From assembly GCA_963836015.1 (NCBI GenBank), contig CAWIIF010000005.1:62001-126000 (forward strand): a stretch of DNA of 64,000 nt, written 5' to 3'. The notes beneath the pieces are model-generated. The model was given only the letters and a program-made list of their open reading frames with translations. It did not search any database and was not told the DNA's origin. This document shows, piece after piece, positions 17,854 to 24,751 of this stretch (position 1 is its first letter; every line of letters begins with the position of its first letter). The position numbers were made by a program, and so were the translations under genes. Source of the stretch: CAWCDJ01 sp963836015. Its GTDB lineage: Bacteria > Acidobacteriota > Terriglobia > Bryobacterales > Bryobacteraceae.

Positions 17854-18633
17854 TCAACGGCCTGCCACCGCAGCGCCGACGCGGCGCATCCAGGCCAGCT
17901 CTTCTTCGCTCATGGCTCCGCGGCGGAGGGCTTTCAGGGCCTCGTCCATCTGGGCGGCATTCGCCGGGCCGGTGAGGCAGACGTCGACCTCGGGCCGCGT
18001 GAGGACGAAGCGGTAGCAGTCCGATGCCGTGGGCACCCGCTCGCCGGAGGGGAGCTTCGACGGCTTCAATAGCTGGCCCCAGCTCGTGGCGGTGTAAGCC
18101 ACCATGCCGGCGCGGTCCGCGGCAGGCAGCAGGGGGAAGATGTCCGCCTCGGCTCCGGGATGAGCAGCGTTGTAGCGGAAGTGGACGACGTCGCAATCGG
18201 GGCTTGCCGACAACTCCGGCACGAAGGGGCGGTTGTGGCAGGAAACGGCCAGGAAGCGGACAAGGCCGCGGTCGCGGAGTCTGCGGGAGGCGTCCAGGAT
18301 GCGGGCGGAGACGGGCCGGTTCCACAAGCCCAGCAGCAGGACATCGGCATACTCGAGGCGGAGTGCGCGGAGGCCGCGCTCGACACTCCAACCGAGGAGG
18401 GGTGCCAGGCGCGAATACGACTGCAGGACGAGGACGAAGCGGTCGCGCCGGGGCGCGAGGTGCCGTACGGCTTCGGCGAAGCCCGAGCGCCGCATACTGC
18501 CCCAGTAGAGATAGTTGACGCCCTGTTCGAACGCCCGCTCCACGGCAGCAGCGGGAACGCCGTAGGATGCAGCCACACCGAGACGGCCGACGCGCAGCCC
18601 GGTACGGCCCAAAACACGCAACTCGGGGGTCAT
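17854..18633 (-). CDS. Aldo/keto reductase-fold protein lacking the catalytic tetrad
   Basis: A 259-residue protein with the AKR barrel layout: LGRTGLRVGRLGVAAS at the N-terminus, strands with YADVLLLGLWN, then LAVSCHN, and a C-terminal VDVCLTGPANAAQMDEAL. Each position of the Asp-Tyr-Lys-His tetrad looks replaced: the DTA..Y segment is YLYWGSMRR, the TK segment is LVLQ, and the LHW segment is LGLW. Oxidoreductase activity is therefore doubtful although the NADPH-binding tail looks kept. ATG 18633 is the first good start. It converges with the GNAT gene with a gap of 9 bases. Confidence 0.75.
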   Translation of the reverse strand: MTPELRVLGRTGLRVGRLGVAASYGVPAAAVERAFEQGVNYLYWGSMRRSGFAEAVRHLAPRRDRFVLVLQSYSRLAPLLGWSVERGLRALRLEYADVLLLGLWNRPVSARILDASRRLRDRGLVRFLAVSCHNRPFVPELSASPDCDVVHFRYNAAHPGAEADIFPLLPAADRAGMVAYTATSWGQLLKPSKLPSGERVPTASDCYRFVLTRPEVDVCLTGPANAAQMDEALKALRRGAMSEEELAWMRRVGAAVAGR

Positions 18634-18680
18634 TGATTGGATGGTAGTGCAGCGCGGCGCGAATTGCACGGTCTACGATC

Positions 18681-19298
18681 TTAATGCGGCGAATCCAACG
18701 CCAGGCGCTGCAGAGCGGGCTGGTGCAGGAGGCTCTGGTCGGCCCCGATGATCGCAATGCCGGGGAAATCGCCGTGATGCAGGACCAGACCGGCCGGCTC
18801 TGCGCCGCCCGGAAGCCGGAACGGCAGGAGCACGCGGAACGATTCGCCCGGCCCGAGTTCATCGGAGAGCAAACGGACCGGCGGGGCGCAGGGCTGGTAA
18901 CGCTTCCCCTCCCGGTCTTCGAGCTCGGCGCGCGCATCCCGGGCGCGCTGGCGCACGCGGCTGGCGATGCTCGACACCTCCACGGCCACAACCCAATTGC
19001 GGCCGCCCGGACCCGCCGGGCAGGGCGTATTGCCGGACAGGTCCACGGCCTTTACCTCAAGCGCGGTGACGCACCAATCGTCGAAGCACCGGCGCTGGCC
19101 CGGAGCGTAGTACCGGCGCGGAAGCAGGAGCGCGGCGCAGATCAAAGCCACCGCATACGATGCCAGAAACAAGCCCAGCCACCGGCCCGTCCGGCGCACC
19201 GTGTCCCACCGTCGGCGCAGCGCGGAAGCCGCGATACGGCCGCACAGGAACAAGACGAATAGAACCGACGCAAGAAAGAAGACATCCGGGAGTGTCAT
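18681..19298 (-). CDS. Membrane-anchored protein with DUF4352-like beta domain
   Basis: A 205-residue protein with two N-terminal membrane helices (about 5-24 and 41-60) and an extracytoplasmic domain. The domain has CFDDWCVTALEV, WVVAVEVSS and LGPGESFRVLLPFRLP, which resembles the immunoglobulin-like DUF4352/telokin-like fold; four cysteines may form disulfides. The function is unknown. It is transcribed after nothing obvious and starts 23 bases before a strong TATAAT that serves the opposite strand. Confidence 0.68.
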   Translation of the reverse strand: MTLPDVFFLASVLFVLFLCGRIAASALRRRWDTVRRTGRWLGLFLASYAVALICAALLLPRRYYAPGQRRCFDDWCVTALEVKAVDLSGNTPCPAGPGGRNWVVAVEVSSIASRVRQRARDARAELEDREGKRYQPCAPPVRLLSDELGPGESFRVLLPFRLPGGAEPAGLVLHHGDFPGIAIIGADQSLLHQPALQRLALDSPH

Positions 19299-19299
19299 G

Positions 19300-19326
19300 T
19301 TGAACTCGTTTGAAGTACTTTATAAT
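19300..19326 (+). promoter_or_regulatory. Probable sigma70-type promoter upstream of the GH18 gene
   Basis: TTGAAC (19300-19305) and a perfect TATAAT (19321-19326) with a 15-base spacer stand in a locally AT-richer stretch, about 98 bases before the GH18 start codon. Confidence 0.45.
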
Positions 19327-19423
19327 GCAAAGAAAACCATTGTCAAGAGGTTGCCGCCACCGCCCCGCTTGGAATAAACTATGGACGCTCTTCCATCCTG
19401 AATTTAAGGCCGTGAAGTCGGAT

Positions 19424-21544
19424 ATGCGAATCAAATCAACCAGCCCGTTAGTTCTCCTCGTCCTGCCGCTGGGCTTTGCCCAGGCGCAAGGCACCGTCCC
19501 GACGTTTCGGGTCGCGGCGGGGCAGGGCTCCTACACACTCGCGGGACGGGACCCGGCGTCGGGAGCCTCCAGCACCATACCGACGGTACTGGCGCCGGTC
19601 ACGCTCTCGTTCGAGTCGAAGAAGAGCGCTGCGGGCAGGCTATTCATCATGGATGCCGCGGCGGATGTAAAGAGCATTCTCCGCTCGCCCCTCTTCACTC
19701 CCTATGCGTTCCCGTCGGGCGGCACGACACAGTATGCCGACGCCATGCTGCGCACCACGTTTCCCAAAGCCGGCGGGTGGCACACATTGCTCGGCAAGCC
19801 GGAAGTGAAGGCCGTAAGGATCGTGGTGCCCACGGGCTACGGCTACATCCTCACGTCGAAGAAGTCGGGCGCCTCCTTCGCCGTCGTGGATCTGGAATTT
19901 TTGCAGAGGGAGCTGTTCCGGCAGATCCCCAAACAGGAAGGCAAGCTGGTTATCGCCGTGACGCATAACACCACTTACTACGCTCTCGGCGACGCAACGG
20001 TGTGCTGCTCCTGGGGAACGCACGGGGTGGACGCGGCCACCGGGAACTCGTTCGTGCTCGGCTCGTATCTACACGCGGCGCCGGCTGTGGTCGAAGACGA
20101 AGACGTGCAGCCGCTCACCCAGCAGCTCGCGGAGTTCGTCAAAGATCCGCTGCACGATCCGCTGGTCCACGGCCGCAACGTCCAGGCCCCGGGTAACGCC
20201 TTCCCCAGTTGGATGCGTCCCGCCTCGATGCCTCCGGGGGACCAGGGGAGCTGCGGCGGCACGGGCGCCGCGACGACCTACTTCCTTCTCGAACCCACCA
20301 ATACGAATCTCAAGAACAACATCCCCGCGTCGAAGGCCTATGCCGCAAAGGTGAACGGAGCCGCCTATCACCTGCAGAACGCCGCACTGCTGCCCTGGTA
20401 TACGGGCGCCGCGGAGGGTCTCGGCAGCGCCTACAGCTTCCCGGACGCGCAGGCCCTCACCGAGCGCTCGAAGCCGTGCCCGGCGCGCGGAGGGCGGGCG
20501 GGCGGCAGAGCGTCCGCGCCCGCGGCGCCCACGGCCACGGCGATTCCCTCGAACGGCCCACCGAATGGCCACCGGCTGATCGGCTATTGGGCCGGCTACG
20601 GCGGCCCGGGCTCCACCATCCCGCTCCGCGAAGTCTCGCCCCAATGGGACGTGATCATCGTGGCCTTCGCCACGCCGGACCGCAACGCGCCGGAAGGGAC
20701 GATGCAGTTCCGCACTCCCGCCGGCCTGGATACGGAACAATTCAAGGCCGATATTGCATATCTGAAGAGCCGGGGCAAGAGCGTCATGATTTCGCTCGGC
20801 GGCGGCGGCCAGCACTTCACCCTGGCCGATCCGAAGCGGGTGCCGAACTTCGTTTCCTCCGTGACGCGCATCGTTGCGGAGTACGGCTTCGACGGGATCG
20901 ACATCGACTTCGAAAGCCCCTCCCTCTCGATCGATCCCGGGGATACGGACTTCCGGCATCCCACTACGCCCTCGATCGTGAACCTCATCTCGGCCCTGCG
21001 CCAGTTGCACGATCATTTCGGCCCGCGCTTCCAGATCAGCCTGGTGCCCGAAGGTACGCAGATCCCTTCCGGTTACCCGAGTTACGGCGGGCAATTCGGG
21101 TCTTACCTGCCGATCACGTATGCCATCCGCGACATACTCGCCTTCATCGACGTGCAGGACTACAACACGCCGCCGCTCGAAGGCCTGGACGGCGAGATCT
21201 ATCAGCCCGGCTCCGTGGACTATCATGCGGCGATGACCGAACTCCTGCTGCACGGCTTCAATGTGGGCGGGGACCCCGACCGTCTCTTTCCGCCGATGCC
21301 TGCGGGCCAGGTAGCGGTCGGCTTTCTCACTGGAGACACCACGCCCGCGATCGTAAGCCAGGCGATGGAGTACATCATCACCGGGAGGGCCCCCGCGGGA
21401 ACGACTTACAAATTGCGGCAGCCCACGGGCTATCCGGGGATGATCGGCGCGATGTTCTGGACGATCGATGCGGACCGGCGCGGCAATTACAACTTCTCGA
21501 ACGTGGTAGGCCCGCAGCTCCACGGTTATCCGGCGAGTCAGTAG
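19424..21544 (+). CDS. Exported protein with unknown N-terminal domain and GH18 (chitinase-like) domain
   Basis: 706 residues from ATG 19424, chosen because a signal peptide (MRIKSTSPLVLLVLPLGFAQAQ) starts there. Residues about 25-345 form a domain I do not recognise, with several Cys and VHGRNVQAPGNAFPSW. A Gly/Ala/Pro linker (about 350-382) leads to a GH18 barrel: HRLIGYWAGYGG, KSVMISLGGGG and FDGIDIDFE, where D490, D493, D495 and E497 form DxxDxDxE with E497 as acid. A later FIDVQDYNTPP fits the GH18 tyrosine region, and AMFWTIDADR is the last strand. It should hydrolyse beta-1,4-linked N-acetylglucosamine polymers outside the cytoplasm. Confidence 0.85.
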   Translation: MRIKSTSPLVLLVLPLGFAQAQGTVPTFRVAAGQGSYTLAGRDPASGASSTIPTVLAPVTLSFESKKSAAGRLFIMDAAADVKSILRSPLFTPYAFPSGGTTQYADAMLRTTFPKAGGWHTLLGKPEVKAVRIVVPTGYGYILTSKKSGASFAVVDLEFLQRELFRQIPKQEGKLVIAVTHNTTYYALGDATVCCSWGTHGVDAATGNSFVLGSYLHAAPAVVEDEDVQPLTQQLAEFVKDPLHDPLVHGRNVQAPGNAFPSWMRPASMPPGDQGSCGGTGAATTYFLLEPTNTNLKNNIPASKAYAAKVNGAAYHLQNAALLPWYTGAAEGLGSAYSFPDAQALTERSKPCPARGGRAGGRASAPAAPTATAIPSNGPPNGHRLIGYWAGYGGPGSTIPLREVSPQWDVIIVAFATPDRNAPEGTMQFRTPAGLDTEQFKADIAYLKSRGKSVMISLGGGGQHFTLADPKRVPNFVSSVTRIVAEYGFDGIDIDFESPSLSIDPGDTDFRHPTTPSIVNLISALRQLHDHFGPRFQISLVPEGTQIPSGYPSYGGQFGSYLPITYAIRDILAFIDVQDYNTPPLEGLDGEIYQPGSVDYHAAMTELLLHGFNVGGDPDRLFPPMPAGQVAVGFLTGDTTPAIVSQAMEYIITGRAPAGTTYKLRQPTGYPGMIGAMFWTIDADRRGNYNFSNVVGPQLHGYPASQ

Positions 21545-21707
21545 GGGCAGGTTGGGCGGCGCGGACCACGAGCGCCCTCGCAGTTTCTGCCTCGTCCGGC
21601 TCCGGAAAAAAACTAAGTCGCAACCTCGACCGCCGGCATTCTAGACGTTGTGACGACGGTGACTGCGGCGCCTCGTGTGCCCCAGACGTGGCTTGAAGGA
21701 GATGCTT

Positions 21708-22673
21708 GTGACCGTTACAGAAAAAGTAGTTCTAGAGCCAACGACGCAGGCTTTTGTCGATTTCCTGTCCGCACAAAAAGGGAAGCCCATCTACGAGCTT
21801 TCATACAAAGACGCGCGCAAGGTGCTCGAAGATGCTCAGGCTAAACCAGTCGCGAAATTGCCGGCCGACATCGAAGACAAGGTATTGCCGGTTGGTCCTA
21901 CCGGAGAGGTATCCGTTCGCATATTCCGTCCCCCAAACTCGAAGGGTCCGCTCCCGGCGGTTATGTACTTCCACGGTGGTGGTTGGGTCCTGGGTAGCAA
22001 GGATACGCATGACAGACTGTTGCGGGATCTGACCAACGGAGCTCAAGCCGCCTTCGTTTTTGTGAACTACACGCCCTCCCCCGAGGCGCAGTTTCCGGTA
22101 CCGATTGAGCAAGACTATGCCGCGACGAAGTACATCGCCGAGCACGGCAGCGATTTCGGACTCGATCCAAGGCGGCTCGCCGTGGCCGGCGACAGCGTTG
22201 GCGGCAACATGGTCGCGGTCATCACACAGCTCGCAAAGGAGCGAAAAGGGCCGGCGATTCGCTATCAGGTTCTGTTCTATCCGGTCACCGACGCCAGGAT
22301 GAACACCGCCTCCTACAGTGAGTTCGCGAACGGTCCGTGGCTGACCAAGCCGGCAATGGAGTGGTTTTGGAATGCTTATGCGCCGAACAAGGACGATCGT
22401 AAGAAGACCGCAGCCTCTCCGTTATCAGCAACCGTGGAGCAGTTGAAGGGCTTGCCGCCGGCGCTGGTCATAGTCGACGAAAACGACGTTCTGCGCGATG
22501 AAGGCGAGGCATACGCCCGGAAGCTGATAGAGGCAGGCGTCGAGGTGACCGCCGTGCGCGTGCTCGCTACGCATCACGACTTCGCTATGTTGAACGCACT
22601 GGCGGGTACGCCCGCTTGCAAGGCCGCCGTTCAACAGGCCTCCGAAAAACTCGCCTCGGCGTTCAAACGATAG
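21708..22673 (+). CDS. Alpha/beta hydrolase, HSL-type esterase/lipase
   Basis: A 321-residue hydrolase. The oxyanion motif is HGGGW (89-93), the nucleophile is S163 in GDSVGG, and the acid and His are in VDENDVLRDEG and THHDFAML. This is the hormone-sensitive-lipase family of carboxylesterases acting on short-chain esters. No signal peptide is evident. GTG 21708 has AAGGAG six bases upstream; the in-frame ATG at 21702 sits right on that AAGGAG and is less likely. It begins a block (21.7-24.7 kb) whose codon use looks less GC-biased than the flanks, and it precedes the DyP/encapsulin pair by 94 bases. Confidence 0.85.
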   Translation: MTVTEKVVLEPTTQAFVDFLSAQKGKPIYELSYKDARKVLEDAQAKPVAKLPADIEDKVLPVGPTGEVSVRIFRPPNSKGPLPAVMYFHGGGWVLGSKDTHDRLLRDLTNGAQAAFVFVNYTPSPEAQFPVPIEQDYAATKYIAEHGSDFGLDPRRLAVAGDSVGGNMVAVITQLAKERKGPAIRYQVLFYPVTDARMNTASYSEFANGPWLTKPAMEWFWNAYAPNKDDRKKTAASPLSATVEQLKGLPPALVIVDENDVLRDEGEAYARKLIEAGVEVTAVRVLATHHDFAMLNALAGTPACKAAVQQASEKLASAFKR

Positions 22674-22767
22674 CCGCCCCGCCTTCTTGGCCCGCTGCGT
22701 CGAAACTCCGGCCGGATTGATCCGTGAGATTGGTGGACCCGCGGTAGAATCTGGTGAGGGGATTTTG

Positions 22768-23862
22768 ATGGAAGCGGACGCAATCGGCACGACGAAAACA
22801 GCAAACCGGCTGCATCGCGTCCCCCAGCCAGTGGCCGCGCAACTCACGCGCGCCGCGATCTTCCTCGTCGTGAAGCTGAAGCCCGGCCCGGTTCACCGCG
22901 CGACTATCCGGTCGTTCTGCGGGGACCTCGCCGCGCTCTTGCGCGCGGTCGGTGCTCGTGACCTTGAAGCAGGGCTCTCCTGTGTGGTGGGGTTTGGGTC
23001 TGACGGGTGGGACGGGCTTTTTGGACCGCCGCGGCCGGCCGAACTGCACGTGTTCCGCGAGATTCGTGCCGGCGCACGCCATGCGGTTTCCACACCGGGC
23101 GACTTACTTTTCCACATCCGCGCAAGGCGCATGGACTTGTGCTTTGAGCTCGCGATGCAAATCATGACACGTATCGGCGGCGCCGTTGAACCTGCGGATG
23201 AGGTACACGGATTTCGATACTTCGACAACCGCGATATCATCGGCTTTGTCGACGGGACGGAGAACCCGCAAGGGGAAGCGGCGGCCAAGGCCGTGCTGGT
23301 GGGCGAGGAAGACGCCGCATTCGCAGGCGGCAGCTACGTCATCGTCCAGAAATATCTTCACGATCTTGCCGGATGGGATGCGCTTTCGACTGAGGAGCAG
23401 GAAGCCATCATCGGCCGCAAGAAGCTGTCCGACATTGAATTGGACGACTCCATCAAGCCAACGTCGGCGCACAACGCGCTTACCACGATCACCGAGGATG
23501 GGAAGGAAGTCAAGATCCTGCGCGACAACATGCCGTTCGGCCGGGTTGGGCAGGGTGAATTTGGCACTTATTTCATCGGCTACAGCCGTTCGCCCCGCAC
23601 GACTGAACAGATGCTCGAGAACATGTTCGTTGGCCGGCCGCCTGGCAACTACGACCGCCTCCTCGACTTCAGCCGCGCCGTCACGGGAAATCTGTTTTTC
23701 GCCCCGTCCGCGGATTTTCTGGACTCCCAGGGCGAGGACGGCCTCGATGTTGCGGCTCGTCCTGCCGAACAGGCGGCAGTTGAATCATCTCTATCCTCCC
23801 CGCGGAAGAACGACGGTTCGCTGCGGATTGGTTCCCTCAAAGGAGAGAATTTCCATGAATAA
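22768..23862 (+). CDS. DyP-type heme peroxidase with encapsulin cargo-loading peptide
   Basis: A 364-residue dye-decolorising peroxidase. The catalytic GxxDG motif is GFVDG (159-163, D162), the proximal heme His is probably H235 in SAHNAL, and the LRDNMPFG and YFIGYSR segments are typical. The C-terminus carries an extension rich in Ser and Arg that ends DGSLRIGSLKGENFHE, the classic encapsulin cargo-loading peptide. It should be packed in the shell encoded next and oxidise substrates with peroxide inside it. ATG 22768 follows GAGGGG at good spacing. The gene overlaps the encapsulin gene by eight bases. Confidence 0.93.
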   Translation: MEADAIGTTKTANRLHRVPQPVAAQLTRAAIFLVVKLKPGPVHRATIRSFCGDLAALLRAVGARDLEAGLSCVVGFGSDGWDGLFGPPRPAELHVFREIRAGARHAVSTPGDLLFHIRARRMDLCFELAMQIMTRIGGAVEPADEVHGFRYFDNRDIIGFVDGTENPQGEAAAKAVLVGEEDAAFAGGSYVIVQKYLHDLAGWDALSTEEQEAIIGRKKLSDIELDDSIKPTSAHNALTTITEDGKEVKILRDNMPFGRVGQGEFGTYFIGYSRSPRTTEQMLENMFVGRPPGNYDRLLDFSRAVTGNLFFAPSADFLDSQGEDGLDVAARPAEQAAVESSLSSPRKNDGSLRIGSLKGENFHE

Positions 23863-24673
23863 TCTGCACCGCGAACTGGCTCCGATTTCCGATGCGGCGT
23901 GGGCCCAGATCGAAGAGGAAACAGCTCGCACGTTCAAACGCCACCTGGCCGCGCGGCGCGTCGTCGATGTGCAGGCGCCGGGAGGCATCGCGCTTTCCGC
24001 AATTGGAACAGGGCACTTGCGTACTATTGACCATCCCAGGGATGGCGTGCTCGCCAGACATCGCGAAGCGAAAGCCCTGGTCGAGTTTCGTGTTCCGTTT
24101 GAACTTGATCGCCAGGCGATCGACGACGTCGAACGCGGCGCGAATGACTCGGATTGGCAGCCGGCGAAAGACGCAGCACGGCAGATCGCCTTTGCCGAGG
24201 ACAGCGCGGTGTTTGATGGCTATCCCGCAGCCGGTATTGTGGGAATTCGTCCGGGGACAAGCAATCCGAAGATGGCGCTCCCGGCAGATGTTCGCGCGTA
24301 TCCGGATGTCATTGCTCAAGGCTTGAGCCAGTTGAGGCTCGTCGGCGTCAATGGGCCCTATTCGGTTCTGCTTGGAGCCGCGGCTTATACTGCGCTCGCC
24401 GAGACCAGCGATCAGGGTTATCCGGTGCTGGAGCACGTCAAGCGCCTGGTCGATGACAAGATCATCTGGGCGCCCGCCATCGAGGGCGCCTTTGTGGTTA
24501 CGACGCGTGGCGGCGATTTCGACCTGCACATCGGACAGGATCTTTCCATCGGCTATTTGAGCCACACCGATGACACTGTGCGACTGTACCTGCAAGAGAC
24601 CTTTACTTTCCTGCTGCTCACGGCTGAAGCGGCCGTAGCGTTAGGTCCGCCCGAGAAAATGGACACGAAGTGA
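23855..24673 (+). CDS. Encapsulin nanocompartment shell protein
   Basis: A 272-residue HK97-fold shell protein of the linocin M18 family. Recognisable segments are HRELAPISDAAWAQIEEE, TFKRHLAARRVVDV, VPFELDRQAIDDVERGA and LHIGQDLSIGY near the C-terminus. Monomers self-assemble into an icosahedral compartment, likely the 60-subunit class for this length. The N-terminal helix that binds cargo peptides is intact. The gene starts inside the end of the DyP gene; its Shine-Dalgarno (AAGGAG) is part of the codons for the cargo peptide, which couples shell and cargo expression. Confidence 0.94.
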   Translation: MNNLHRELAPISDAAWAQIEEETARTFKRHLAARRVVDVQAPGGIALSAIGTGHLRTIDHPRDGVLARHREAKALVEFRVPFELDRQAIDDVERGANDSDWQPAKDAARQIAFAEDSAVFDGYPAAGIVGIRPGTSNPKMALPADVRAYPDVIAQGLSQLRLVGVNGPYSVLLGAAAYTALAETSDQGYPVLEHVKRLVDDKIIWAPAIEGAFVVTTRGGDFDLHIGQDLSIGYLSHTDDTVRLYLQETFTFLLLTAEAAVALGPPEKMDTK

Positions 24674-24751
24674 CCTCTTCGCGCGCGTCGGTCATGCCGT
24701 AGGCCGGATGGCTGCCTCACCGCCGCCAATGGTAAAGTGATTCAATCAGCT

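Noticed and set aside
21545..21707. Small gene before the esterase
   Set aside because: Short frames here lack a ribosome site and overlap the esterase start; the region reads as a leader.
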